From Pelomonas sp047654805 (GTDB taxonomy: Bacteria > Pseudomonadota > Gammaproteobacteria > Burkholderiales > Burkholderiaceae_C), in the NCBI RefSeq assembly GCF_047654805.1, contig NZ_JASGIV010000001.1:1426001-1490000 (forward strand): DNA of 64,000 nt, written 5' to 3'. The notes under the pieces were generated by a model. It had not been told where the DNA came from and ran no database searches. It was given only the letters and a program-made list of their open reading frames with translations. The translations under genes and the position numbers were made by a program. This document shows positions 51,331 through 59,966 of the stretch, one piece after another. Each line of letters opens with the position of its first letter. Position 1 is the first letter of the stretch.

Positions 51331-52598
51331 GAGGCAAGCGCCGCGAGCCGTTCGGCCGCGGGTGGGTGCGAGTAATAGAAGCGGGCGTAGACCGGGTCAG
51401 GCGTCAGCGTACCGGCGTTGTCCTCGTGCAGCTTGAGCAGGGCCGAAGAAAGATCGTGGCCGCTGGCCTGGGCGCGGGCATAGGCGTCCGCCTGGAACTC
51501 GTCGCGGCGCGAGAAGTGGCTGGCCAGGGGCGTGACGAAGAAGCCGAACACCGGGCCGGCGAGCAGGAACAGCATCAGCGCGAGGGCGTCGTTGGGGGCG
51601 CCAAGATTGGGCACCACGCCCAGGCCCAGGTAGAAGGCCGGCTGCTGCATCAGCCAGCCCAGCAGTGCGAACCCGGCCAGGCTCATCGCGAACATCAGCA
51701 CGATGCGCTTGGTGATGTGGCGGTGCTTGAAGTGACCCAACTCATGCGCCAGCACGGCCTCGACCTCGGCTCCATTGAGCTTGGCCAGCAGCGTGTCGAA
51801 GAAGACGACGCGCTTGGCCGGGCCGAAACCGCTGAAATAGGCGTTCCCATGGGCCGAGCGCCGGCTGCCGTCCATGACAAACAAGCCCTTGGCCGCGAAG
51901 CCGCAGCGTGCCATCAGCTTCTCGACGCGCTCTTTCAGCGCGGCATCGGCCAACGGCTCGAACTTGTTGAACAGGGGCGCGATGACGCTTGGGTAGATGA
52001 CCATCACCAGCAGGTTGAAACCCATCCACGCGCCCCAGGCCCACAGCCACCAGCGTGGGCCGGCGGCGCCCATCAGCCAAAGGATCAGCGCGAGTATGGG
52101 CAGGCCCAGCAGCACGCCTAGCGCCAGGCCCTTGAGCATGTCGGCGAAGAAGAGCCCGAGCGTCGTGCGGTTGAAGCCAAAGGCCTGCTCGATCCGAAAC
52201 GTGGACCAGAGCTCCCAGGGCAGATCAAGCAGCGCGCCGATCAGCATGAAGACAGCGACGAGGCCCAACTGGTAGCCCATGGCCTGCCAGCTCTCGGGCA
52301 ATGCAAGGCTGGCGTCCAGCACCCAGCCGTTCAGCGCGCTCAGCCCGCCCAGCAGTGTCCAGCCCAGCAGCACTGCGGCGTTGAAGGCCAGGGCCAGCAG
52401 GCCGAAGCGGCTGCGCGCGATGGTGTAGTCGGCCGCCTTCTGGTGGGCCGCCAGCGTCACGTTGCCCGCAAAGGCCGCAGGCACCTGGCCGCGGTGGCTG
52501 GCGACGTGGCGCACCTGGCGCGACGAGAGCCAGAACTTGACGAGCAGCGAGGCCGCAAGCGCGACAGCGAAAGCAAGGGACAACAGCGTGGGGGACAT
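51327..52598 (-). CDS. M48-family CAAX-type membrane zinc protease (Ste24p-like)
   Basis: A 423-residue polytopic metalloprotease. Several membrane helices flank the HELGH zinc motif (VLAHELGHFKHRHITKRI); the third ligand, a Glu, is in EFQADAYARAQ. The family includes yeast Ste24p and bacterial HtpX relatives that cleave membrane proteins. Start at the ATG 52598 (MSPTLLSLAF); a TTG two codons upstream is possible. Divergent from orn, which starts 38 bases away on the plus strand. Confidence 0.93.
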   Translation of the reverse strand: MSPTLLSLAFAVALAASLLVKFWLSSRQVRHVASHRGQVPAAFAGNVTLAAHQKAADYTIARSRFGLLALAFNAAVLLGWTLLGGLSALNGWVLDASLALPESWQAMGYQLGLVAVFMLIGALLDLPWELWSTFRIEQAFGFNRTTLGLFFADMLKGLALGVLLGLPILALILWLMGAAGPRWWLWAWGAWMGFNLLVMVIYPSVIAPLFNKFEPLADAALKERVEKLMARCGFAAKGLFVMDGSRRSAHGNAYFSGFGPAKRVVFFDTLLAKLNGAEVEAVLAHELGHFKHRHITKRIVLMFAMSLAGFALLGWLMQQPAFYLGLGVVPNLGAPNDALALMLFLLAGPVFGFFVTPLASHFSRRDEFQADAYARAQASGHDLSSALLKLHEDNAGTLTPDPVYARFYYSHPPAAERLAALAS

Positions 52599-52636
52599 GC
52601 GCAAATTTTAGGCTGCGAGAATTCGCCCTCTTCAGA

Positions 52637-53206
52637 ATGAGCTCCACCATGTCCGATACCCTTGCCATCAGCGACAGCAACCTGATCTGGATCGACCTCG
52701 AAATGACGGGTCTATACCCCGACAAGGACCGCATCATCGAGATCGCCGTCGTCGTTACCGACCCACTGCTCGAGAAGCGCGTCGAAGGCCCTGTCTTCGC
52801 CATCCACCAGAGTGACGCGACGCTGGACGCGATGGACGCCTGGAACAAGGGCACCCATGGCAGGAGCGGCCTCATTGACCGCGTCAAGGCCTCCACCATT
52901 TCGGAGGCCGAGGCTGCTGCCCAGACCATCGCATTCCTCAAGCAGTACGTGCCCAAGGGCAAGAGCCCGATGTGTGGCAACAGCATCTGCCAGGACAGGC
53001 GCTTCCTCGCCAACTACATGCCCGAGCTGGAGGACTTCTTCCACTACCGCAATCTTGACGTGTCGACGCTCAAGGAACTGGCCAAGCGCTGGAAGCCGGC
53101 GGCGCTGGAGGGATTCAAGAAGGCGCAAGCGCACACGGCGCTCGCGGACATCCAGGAGTCCATCGACGAGCTGGTGCACTACCGCACGCACTTCCTGGCG
53201 CTCTGA
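52637..53206 (+). CDS. orn: Oligoribonuclease
   Basis: A 189-residue 3'-to-5' exonuclease that clears di- and short oligoribonucleotides, including pGpG from cyclic di-GMP turnover. DEDDh motifs: DLEMTG (D20, E22), SICQDRRFLANYMP and the HTALADIQESI region. A second ATG at 52649 would still cover the domain; I kept the first. It is the only Orn in the window and is likely essential. The 3' end shares one base with the pabB ATG (TGATG). Confidence 0.96.
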   Translation: MSSTMSDTLAISDSNLIWIDLEMTGLYPDKDRIIEIAVVVTDPLLEKRVEGPVFAIHQSDATLDAMDAWNKGTHGRSGLIDRVKASTISEAEAAAQTIAFLKQYVPKGKSPMCGNSICQDRRFLANYMPELEDFFHYRNLDVSTLKELAKRWKPAALEGFKKAQAHTALADIQESIDELVHYRTHFLAL

Positions 53207-55053
53207 TGGCGCCGCGGGCCGAGCGCAGGGCCGCTCCCGAGCCGGCCCGAGATTCCCTTGGGGGATTGACCGAACGACAGGGCGGTCGAGGGGACAAGTC
53301 CCTTCACGCCGCCTTCGACTTCCCCCGCCATCCACTGGCCCGCGAGGACGGCGAGCGCCTGCGCGGTTGCTGGAGCGTGCCGCCGGCGCGCTGGCTGCGG
53401 GCGACTCGGCTGGATGAGGTGCGCGGTGTCGTCGCCGAGGCCGAGGCGGCCGCGCGCGGCGGCGCCTGGGTGCTGGGCGGGCTGCGCTACGAGGCGGCCG
53501 CAGCCTTCGATGCAGTGCAGTCCGCGCATGCCGGTCAGGCTCCGCTGGCCGAGTTCGCGGTCTACGACACGGCGCCCGAGCCCTGGAACGAGGTCGGCGC
53601 AGAGTACACCGGTCTTCTTGGCTGGCAGGACGAGGCGCCCGATGCGACCGCTGCCATTGAGCGTATCCGTGACTACATCCGTGCAGGCGACTGCTATCAG
53701 GTCAACCTGACGACGCGGCTGCGCGCGGCTGCGCGTGGGCTGGACCCGGCGCAGCTTTTCCTCGCGTTGCACGCCAGCCAACCGGGCGGATTCAGCCTGT
53801 TCCTGCGCGGGGCGGGCGCGGCCAGCGTATCGCCCGAGCTGTTCTTCGACTGGCGCCCCGTGCCTGGCGCCAAGGCGAGCTGGCTGCTGGCCGCCCAGCC
53901 GATGAAGGGCACTGCCGCGCGCGGCCGCGACCGCGTCGACGACGAGGCTGCCCAGCAGCATCTGCGAACCAGCGAGAAGGAGCGTGCAGAGAACCTGATG
54001 ATCGTGGACCTGCTGCGCAACGACCTCAGCCGCGTGGCGCAGCTCGGCACGGTGCGGGTGCCGCGGCTCTTTGAGCTGCATGCGCTGCCCACGGTGTGGC
54101 AGATGACGTCCACCGTCACGGCAGTCAGCCGTGCCGGGCTGACGCTGGCCGATGCCTTCGCGGCGCTATTCCCCTGCGGCTCGGTGACGGGCGCGCCCAA
54201 GGTCCGTGCGATGCAGGTCATCCGCGAGCTCGAGCCCATGGCGCGAGGCTGGTACTGTGGCGCGTTGGGACTGATCCAGCCGGGCGGCGTGGCGACATTC
54301 AACGTGCCTATACGAACCGTGGAGTTCCATGACGATGCGCTGGTCTGTGGCATCGGCAGCGCGATCACGCTGGACAGCGAGCCTGCTGCCGAGATCGCCG
54401 AATGGCGGGCGAAGTCGCGCTTTCTCGCTCGCGCCGAGGCGCCGGTCGAGGCCCTGGAGACGCTGCGTCTGCAAGCCGGGGTGGCGCAGCGCGGCGAAGC
54501 TCACCTGGCCCGCATGCAGCGCACGGCGCGGCATTTCGGCCTGCGCTTCTCGCTGGCGCAGGCGCGCACCTACCTGAAGGACATTGCCGTTGCAAAGCCC
54601 GAAGGCGACTGGCGGCTGCGCCTGACCTGCGATGCCAACGGCCGCTTCACGCATGCGCTGGCTGCCTTCGCGCCCACGCCCGAGCCCGTGCGTCTCGCGC
54701 TGGCCGACGGCCCTATCCCGACGCTTGGCACCCGTGCAGAGTTCCTCGTCCACAAGACGACGCGCCGCGAGCTCTACGACTTCAGCAAGCCGGCGCAGGC
54801 CTTCGACGTCATCCTCTGGAACGAGGCTGGCGAATTGACCGAATGCAGCTTCGGCAACCTTGCCGTGCGGCTGGCCGGGCAGTGGCTGACGCCGCCGCTG
54901 GCCGCCGGCCTGCTGCCGGGCGTTCTGCGCGCCGAACTGTTGGCCCAGGGCCGCGTCAGGGAGGCGCGGCTGACGCGCGCCGATCTGGCGCGCGCCGAGG
55001 GCCTGGCCTTCTTCAACAGCTTGCGCGGCTGGCTAGACGCCGAGCTGGCGTAG
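53206..55053 (+). CDS. pabB: Fused aminodeoxychorismate synthase component I and aminodeoxychorismate lyase (PabB-PabC)
   Basis: A 615-residue two-domain enzyme for p-aminobenzoate, a folate precursor. The N-terminal chorismate-binding domain (about 120-410) has the PabB marks LLAAQPMKGTAARGRDRVDDE, ENLMIVDLLRNDLSRVA and GSVTGAPKVRAMQVIRELE. The C-terminal PLP fold (about 420-612) is the lyase: EFLVHKTTRRELYD carries the catalytic Lys and LWNEAGELTECSFGNLAV fits the family. The fusion is common in Burkholderiales. The first 50 residues are poorly conserved, so the true start could be further downstream. The glutamine amidotransferase PabA is not in the window. Confidence 0.93.
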   Translation: MAPRAERRAAPEPARDSLGGLTERQGGRGDKSLHAAFDFPRHPLAREDGERLRGCWSVPPARWLRATRLDEVRGVVAEAEAAARGGAWVLGGLRYEAAAAFDAVQSAHAGQAPLAEFAVYDTAPEPWNEVGAEYTGLLGWQDEAPDATAAIERIRDYIRAGDCYQVNLTTRLRAAARGLDPAQLFLALHASQPGGFSLFLRGAGAASVSPELFFDWRPVPGAKASWLLAAQPMKGTAARGRDRVDDEAAQQHLRTSEKERAENLMIVDLLRNDLSRVAQLGTVRVPRLFELHALPTVWQMTSTVTAVSRAGLTLADAFAALFPCGSVTGAPKVRAMQVIRELEPMARGWYCGALGLIQPGGVATFNVPIRTVEFHDDALVCGIGSAITLDSEPAAEIAEWRAKSRFLARAEAPVEALETLRLQAGVAQRGEAHLARMQRTARHFGLRFSLAQARTYLKDIAVAKPEGDWRLRLTCDANGRFTHALAAFAPTPEPVRLALADGPIPTLGTRAEFLVHKTTRRELYDFSKPAQAFDVILWNEAGELTECSFGNLAVRLAGQWLTPPLAAGLLPGVLRAELLAQGRVREARLTRADLARAEGLAFFNSLRGWLDAELA

Positions 55054-55584
55054 GGCCCGCATCAACGCCATCGCGTCCTCGCCGGGCCTGGCCGGCAGCT
55101 TGGTGTAGATCGAGCTGTCCGGCGTGCGCGCCATCAGCTTTTGCGTGACAAGGTCGCGTCGCAGGATGCAGTAGTCGCCGAAGCTGTGCCAGGCGGTCAG
55201 GATCTGGTTGACCTCGCGTTCTCGGTAGGGCCGCTTGGCGTCAAAGCGCATCCATAGGCCCCACAGTGCCATCAGCTGCAGCGAACGCTTGACGGGCAGC
55301 CGCGTCAGCCGGCCCTGATCGTCGAAGAGCCGCAGCGTGCGGCGCACGATGTCGCTGTGCTCGGCAGTGGCGGGGGGCGTGACCTGTCGCGGTGCGGGCG
55401 GCCTGGCTTGCAGCGTCTGCAGATTGCGGTGCCCGGCCGCGCGGGCCAGCATGTTCAGCAGGGTCTGGTGGCCGGGTGGTTGCGGCGCTTCGTGCATGAG
55501 CAACTGGGCGCGCAAGGACTTGGCGAAGGTGGACAGGTCGTCCACGACGAGGGGCAGGGATTCACGGGGCACGGGGCACTCCAT
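55033..55584 (-). CDS. DUF2087-domain protein
   Basis: A 183-residue protein. The C-terminal half is a DUF2087 domain: LRLFDDQGRLTRLPVKRS, the W/L-rich region, YREREVNQILTAWHSFGDY and ILRRDLVTQKLMART. The N-terminal part is helical and less conserved. The ATG at 55584 was chosen over an upstream GTG/ATG because it gives a compact protein without the unmatched leader; the longer form would start at 55650. DUF2087 occurs as a winged-helix-like regulator domain, so DNA binding is possible. Convergent with pabB, overlapping its end by 21 bases. Confidence 0.75.
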   Translation of the reverse strand: MECPVPRESLPLVVDDLSTFAKSLRAQLLMHEAPQPPGHQTLLNMLARAAGHRNLQTLQARPPAPRQVTPPATAEHSDIVRRTLRLFDDQGRLTRLPVKRSLQLMALWGLWMRFDAKRPYREREVNQILTAWHSFGDYCILRRDLVTQKLMARTPDSSIYTKLPARPGEDAMALMRALRQLGV

Positions 55585-55757
55585 GCGCACGCCAACGGTG
55601 AAGAGGCTGGGCTTGCCGGCTTGCAGCCAGGGCGCACGCGTGGGGTTCACGTGAACGGAGGCGTTTCATGGCAGGTTCAGCTCGCGGCGTGCGCCGCGCG
55701 GCAAGGCCTGGGTGTTCTGCCGACCCGGGCCGCAAGTGTGCCAGAACCGACGGAAAT

Positions 55758-55786
55758 TTGGTGAAAACCCTGATTCGTGCTAGAGT
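55758..55786 (+). promoter_or_regulatory. rhlE: Sigma70-type promoter of the helicase gene
   Basis: A -35 TTGGTG (55758-55763) and an extended -10 TGC-TAGAGT (55781-55786) are separated by 17 bases. This would start transcription near 55793 and leave a leader of about 280 bases before the helicase ATG. Confidence 0.6.
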
Positions 55787-55792
55787 CGCAGC

Positions 55793-56076
55793 TTCACCTG
55801 GGGCGTGCTCCAGGAGTTCCACGTCTCCTCTGACCTCGTTCGATCAAACGCATCCCAGCGGGCATCGGACTCCGAACACGGATCGGTCGGCGGCGATGAA
55901 GCCGTCGCTTTGACTGACTGTTCCCCCGCGCCGCACCCGGGCTGATGTACATGCCCGAGCCGCACGACGCGAGCTGATCTATCTCCCAGCGACTTATGTG
56001 ATTCCGAGGGCTTGTGCATGCCCCTCGGCGCTGCGCGTTTGCCTGCGCGGCGTGACCCTGAACGAAAGAACGAACG
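55793..56076 (+). other. rhlE: Long 5' leader of the helicase gene
   Basis: About 284 bases without a convincing gene. A stem CCGAGGG/CCCTCGG (56004-56010 with 56022-56028, 11-base loop) lies close before the ribosome site. DEAD-box genes of this type often have long regulated leaders. No known riboswitch class was recognised. Confidence 0.5.
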
Positions 56077-57813
56077 ATGAGTTTCGAGACCCTGGGCCTG
56101 AGCCCCGCCGTGCTGCAAGCCGTCAAGGACGCCGGCTATGAAAATGCCACCGACGTGCAGGCGCAGGCCATTCCCGCCGCCATCGCGAACAAGGACCTGA
56201 TGGTCTCGTCGCGTACTGGCTCGGGCAAGACGGCTGCCTTCATCCTGCCGGCGCTGGAAAAGATCCTGGCCGCGCGCGGCGACAACACGAAGCGCCGCGA
56301 GAAGGGCGTCATCTACGGCCCGCGCGTGCTGGTGCTGGCTCCGACGCGTGAGCTGGCCATGCAGGTCGCCAAGGCCGCACAGACCTACGGCCGTCACATC
56401 CCTGGCCTGAAGGTCGCCACCGTACTGGGCGGCATGCCCTATCCGCTGCAGATTCGCCAGCTGACCGGCCCGCTGGACATCCTGATCGCCACGCCCGGCC
56501 GCCTGCTGGACCACCTGGCGAGCGGCAAGTGCGTGCTGTCCAACGTCGAGATGCTGGTACTGGACGAGGCCGACCGCATGCTGGACATGGGCTTCATCGA
56601 TGACATCAATGTCGTCACCAGCCACACGCCCGAAACCAAGCAGACCGTGATGTTCAGCGCCACCTTCGCTGGCCATGTCGGACGCCTGGCGCAGCAACTG
56701 CTGAAGGATCCGCAGCGCATCGAGGTCGCCTCGCACACCGAGACGCACGAGAACATCGAGCAACGCCTGCACTGGGCCGACAACCCCCACCACAAGGACC
56801 AGCTGCTGGAAGCCATCCTGGCCACGCCGGAGCTGGAGCAGGCCGTCGTCTTCACGAGCACGCAGCGTGACGCAGACTGGCTGGCCGACCGCCTGGCCGA
56901 GATCGGCCACGCGGTGGCTCCGCTGCACGGTGCCATGCCGCAAGGCAAGCGCAACCGCGTGCTGATGGGGCTGCGCCGTGGCGACCTGCGCGTGCTGGTG
57001 GCCACCGACGTCGCAGCCCGCGGCATCGATGTGCCGACGATCAGCCACGTCATCAACTACGGCCTGCCCATGAAGGCGGAAGACTATGTGCACCGCATCG
57101 GCCGCACCGGCCGTGCTGGCCGCTCGGGGCTGGCGATCACGCTGGGTCTGCGCGAGGACGTATCCATGATCCGCCGCATCCAGCAGTTCACGACGCAGAC
57201 CATCCCTGTTCAGCAAATCACCGGTCTGGAGCCCAAGACGCAGGAGCCGCGCATCTTCCCGCCGCGTCCCGCAGGCCAGGGTTTCGACCGCGGCGGCGAG
57301 CGCTTCGGCGGTCGCCCGGGTTTTGGCAACAAGAGCTTCCGCCGCGATGATGGTGGCCGCGCGCACCACGGCGGCGGCAAGCCCTTCGGCCATGGCGGCC
57401 ATCAGGGCCACCAGGGCCACCAGGGCCATCAAGGTGGTGGTCGTTGGGAAGAGCGCCGCTTTGGCGAAAACCGCCCCTTCGACAACGGTGGCGGCCAGCA
57501 TGAGCAGCGCGGCTTCCAACCCCGTGACGACCGTGGCTTCGCGCCGCGCGGTGAAGGCCGTGGCTTCCAGCCGCGCCCCGACAATCGCGGTTTCGCACCG
57601 CGTGAGGACCGTGGTTTCCAGCCGCGCGAGGATCGTGGTTTCCAGCCGCGCGAGGATCGTGGCTTTGCTCCCCGTGAAGAGCGGGGCTTCCAGCCGCGCG
57701 GCGACCGCCCCTTCCATGGCGGAGGCAAGCCTAGCTTCGGTGGCGAGCGCCCGTCGTTCGGCGGTGAGCGCCGTGGCCCGGCCGGCCCGCGCAAGGGTGG
57801 CTTCGGCCGCTGA
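56077..57813 (+). CDS. rhlE: DEAD-box RNA helicase RhlE-type with an RG-rich repeat tail
   Basis: A 578-residue ATP-dependent RNA helicase, probably acting in ribosome assembly and RNA decay. The core (about 1-375) has the Q motif region FETLGLSPAVLQAV, Walker A SRTGSGKT (45-52), PTRELAMQV, TPGRLLDHL, VLDEADRMLDMGF, SATFAGH and HRIGRTGRAGR. The tail (about 400-578) is Arg/Gly-rich with a GHQ repeat and eight GFxPRxx repeats and should bind RNA or favour condensates. Reads from ATG 56077 without a strong SD in the last 10 bases. The GNAT gene follows 5 bases later. Confidence 0.95.
   Translation: MSFETLGLSPAVLQAVKDAGYENATDVQAQAIPAAIANKDLMVSSRTGSGKTAAFILPALEKILAARGDNTKRREKGVIYGPRVLVLAPTRELAMQVAKAAQTYGRHIPGLKVATVLGGMPYPLQIRQLTGPLDILIATPGRLLDHLASGKCVLSNVEMLVLDEADRMLDMGFIDDINVVTSHTPETKQTVMFSATFAGHVGRLAQQLLKDPQRIEVASHTETHENIEQRLHWADNPHHKDQLLEAILATPELEQAVVFTSTQRDADWLADRLAEIGHAVAPLHGAMPQGKRNRVLMGLRRGDLRVLVATDVAARGIDVPTISHVINYGLPMKAEDYVHRIGRTGRAGRSGLAITLGLREDVSMIRRIQQFTTQTIPVQQITGLEPKTQEPRIFPPRPAGQGFDRGGERFGGRPGFGNKSFRRDDGGRAHHGGGKPFGHGGHQGHQGHQGHQGGGRWEERRFGENRPFDNGGGQHEQRGFQPRDDRGFAPRGEGRGFQPRPDNRGFAPREDRGFQPREDRGFQPREDRGFAPREERGFQPRGDRPFHGGGKPSFGGERPSFGGERRGPAGPRKGGFGR
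57397..57432 (+). repeat. Four tandem 9-bp GHQ-coding repeats
   Basis: Four consecutive 9-bp units encoding Gly-His-Gln inside the helicase tail. Near-identical at DNA level, so prone to slippage. Confidence 0.8.
57508..57708 (+). repeat. Eight tandem about 24-bp repeats in the helicase tail
   Basis: Eight units of about 24-27 bp encode variants of R-GFQPRED or R-GFAPRED. The middle units are almost identical, so the copy number may vary between strains. Confidence 0.85.
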
Positions 57814-57818
57814 TTGAG

Positions 57819-58343
57819 ATGGATTGCGTGGAACTCCACGCGATGACTCCAGCCGATCTCGACGCCGTACTGGCGCTGCAACAGCGCTGCTACGGCGTCG
57901 GCTTTTTGGAGCGTCGCGAAGCGTTCGCGGCCAAGCTGGCCGTGACCGCGGGGCTGGAGTGCTGCTGGATTGCGCGCCGGCCGGCCTCGGAAGGTGGCAT
58001 GCCGCTAGCCTATGCCGTCAGCCTGCCGGTCTGCGACGAGACGCTGCCGGCGCTGGATGCGCTGCACTGCGAGCGCTCTGCAGCGCCGACGCTGCTCTAT
58101 CTGCACGACATGGCCGTGGCGCCGGAGGCGCGTTCGCTGGGGCTGGCGGCGCGGCTGCTGTCGCGGCTGGCGGAGCGGGCGCGGGCGCTGGGCCTGGCGC
58201 GTCTGGGCCTTGTGGCCGTGCAGGGCTCGGTACCCTACTGGCAGCGACAGGGCTTTGCCGAGCCGGCCGAGCTGTCTGCAGGCCTGAGCGCCAAGCTCGC
58301 GAGCTTTGGCGCTCAGGCCCGCTTCATGGACCGTGATCAGTAG
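57819..58343 (+). CDS. GNAT-family N-acetyltransferase
   Basis: A 174-residue acetyltransferase. The acetyl-CoA-binding signature lies in LYLHDMAVAPEARSLGLAARLL, and the later VPYWQRQGF is the usual beta-strand. Substrate unknown. It starts 5 bases after the helicase stop, so it is cotranscribed. Its 3' end overlaps the convergent NmrA-like gene by 7 bases. Confidence 0.88.
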   Translation: MDCVELHAMTPADLDAVLALQQRCYGVGFLERREAFAAKLAVTAGLECCWIARRPASEGGMPLAYAVSLPVCDETLPALDALHCERSAAPTLLYLHDMAVAPEARSLGLAARLLSRLAERARALGLARLGLVAVQGSVPYWQRQGFAEPAELSAGLSAKLASFGAQARFMDRDQ

Positions 58344-58978
58344 CCAGCGGTGAAACGGGCACGGCGGTGCTGCGGTGCTTCCAGCTCGTTGACGATGGCC
58401 GCGGCCAGGTCTGCCACGCTGATGCGGCTTTCGCCCTTGGCGTCGAACACCGGCTCCTCGCCGCCGAGGCGAAAAGCGCCTGTGCGCTCGCCGGGCTCCA
58501 GGTGCATGGCGGGTGACACCAGTGTCCAGTCGAGCGCGCTGCGGTCGGCGCGCAGGCGGGTCAGCATCTCGCGGGCCGCGAGCGCGCCCGATTTCCATTC
58601 GGCCGGGAAGGCCGGCGAATCCACCAACTGCTGTCCAGGCGCGATGAACAGGCTGCCTGCACCACCTACTGCGATCAGCCGCACGCCGGCCTGGCGTGCC
58701 GCGTTGGCAATGGCGTCGCTGCCACGCAGGAAATCGTCGTAGAGATTGGGGTTGCTCCATCCGGCATTGAAGGCGCTGACGACGGCATCCGCGCCCTTCA
58801 GCTCGGCTGCCAGGTTGCCGCTGTTCAGCACGTCCACCGCACGAACTTCCAGCCCGGGGCGGGCAGCCAGCTTGGCAGTGTCGCGCTGCAACGCGCGCAC
58901 CTGATGGCCACGGCTCAGCAGTTCTTCCAGCAGGGCGGCGCCGACGAAACCGGTGGCGCCGATCAGGGCGATGTTCAT
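58337..58978 (-). CDS. NAD(P)H-binding NmrA-like reductase
   Basis: A 213-residue atypical SDR. The nucleotide loop is IALIGATGFVGAALLEELL near the N-terminus, with ADAVVSAFN and IAVGGAGSLFIAPGQ further on. There is no YxxxK. Related proteins sense redox cofactor state or reduce quinones. Divergent from a LysR gene, 100 bases away, which probably controls it. Confidence 0.88.
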   Translation of the reverse strand: MNIALIGATGFVGAALLEELLSRGHQVRALQRDTAKLAARPGLEVRAVDVLNSGNLAAELKGADAVVSAFNAGWSNPNLYDDFLRGSDAIANAARQAGVRLIAVGGAGSLFIAPGQQLVDSPAFPAEWKSGALAAREMLTRLRADRSALDWTLVSPAMHLEPGERTGAFRLGGEEPVFDAKGESRISVADLAAAIVNELEAPQHRRARFTAGY

Positions 58979-59012
58979 GGTGTTGCTCCAACAACGTGTT
59001 TGCGATGGTCCT

Positions 59013-59031
59013 ATTGTTTCGGCTTCACAAT
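59013..59031. promoter_or_regulatory. LysR-type operator candidate
   Basis: ATTGT and ACAAT form an inverted repeat with a 9-base spacer in the 100-base divergent gap. It fits the usual T-N11-A pattern of LysR sites loosely and is AT-rich against its surroundings. Confidence 0.45.
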
Positions 59032-59078
59032 TCGTTGATAAGCCTGCATGGACAACGCAGACTGTTTAGAAAAACTTC

Positions 59079-59966
59079 ATGCTCGACCAACTCAAACGCA
59101 TGGCCGTCCTTGCGGCCGTGGTGCGCCACGGCAGCTTTGCCGCGGCGGCACGGCAACTGCGCACCAGCACCTCGGCCGTCAGCCAGCAGGTGAGGGCGCT
59201 GGAAAAAGACATGGGGGTCACGCTGCTGCACCGTTCCACGCGCAAGCTCAGCCTGACACCGGCCGGCGAACGGTTCCACGCCGGCTGTGCGGCCATGGTG
59301 GCCGCCGCGGAAGCCGCCCAGGCCCAGCTCCAGCAACTGCGCGACGCGCCCGAGGGCGAGCTGCGCATCGCGATGACGGTGGGCTTCGGCCGGCATATCG
59401 GTCCGGCGCTGGCGCCGCTGCTGGCGGCCCATCCGGGCCTGCGGTTGCACCTGCAGGTGGAGGACGGATTCACCGACCTGGTGGCGCACCGTATCGATCT
59501 TGCGATCCGCTTCGGCCGGCTGCCCGACAGTCCCTGGGTGGCCCAGCGCATCGGTGTCATGCACAGCAGCCTGTATGCCGCGCCGGCCTACCTCGCGCAG
59601 CGCGGCGTGCCCGCGACACCCGAGGCCTTGCGGGATGCCGACTGGCTGATGCTGCAGGACGGTACCGACCATCCCCGCCGCCTGCCCGGCACCGCGCTGA
59701 GCGTGCAGCCGCGCCATACCAGCAACAACCAGCTGACGCTGCAGCAGCTTTGCGAGGCGGGCCTGGGGCTCGCTGGGCTGGGCGACGAGGACGTGGCCGA
59801 AGCGGTGGCAGCGGGGCGGCTGCTGCGCCTGTCCACTACGCTTGAGCTGCCCGACCTGCCCATCTGGGCCATGACGCCGCAGCGTCATGACGGCAACCCC
59901 GGCCAGCCTGCAAAGGTGCGCCACGCGATCGCAGCGCTGAAAGCCCACCTGGAGGTCGCGGCGTGA
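59079..59966 (+). CDS. LysR-family transcriptional regulator
   Basis: A 295-residue LysR regulator. DNA-binding domain: RHGSFAAAARQLRTSTSAVSQQVRALEKDMGV-type helix-turn-helix followed by LLHRSTRKLSLTPAG. Effector domain from about residue 88, with HRIDLAIRFGRLPDSPWVAQRIG. The partner is probably the divergent NmrA-like reductase. Its stop overlaps the GTG start of the next gene (GTGA). Confidence 0.92.
   Translation: MLDQLKRMAVLAAVVRHGSFAAAARQLRTSTSAVSQQVRALEKDMGVTLLHRSTRKLSLTPAGERFHAGCAAMVAAAEAAQAQLQQLRDAPEGELRIAMTVGFGRHIGPALAPLLAAHPGLRLHLQVEDGFTDLVAHRIDLAIRFGRLPDSPWVAQRIGVMHSSLYAAPAYLAQRGVPATPEALRDADWLMLQDGTDHPRRLPGTALSVQPRHTSNNQLTLQQLCEAGLGLAGLGDEDVAEAVAAGRLLRLSTTLELPDLPIWAMTPQRHDGNPGQPAKVRHAIAALKAHLEVAA

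Noticed and set aside
57397..57708. Possible CRISPR-like or minisatellite array
   Set aside because: The repeats are in frame inside the helicase coding sequence, without spacers or cas genes.
55780..57717. Open frame of 645 codons on the minus strand
   Set aside because: Antisense to the helicase gene; its repeats merely mirror the helicase repeats.
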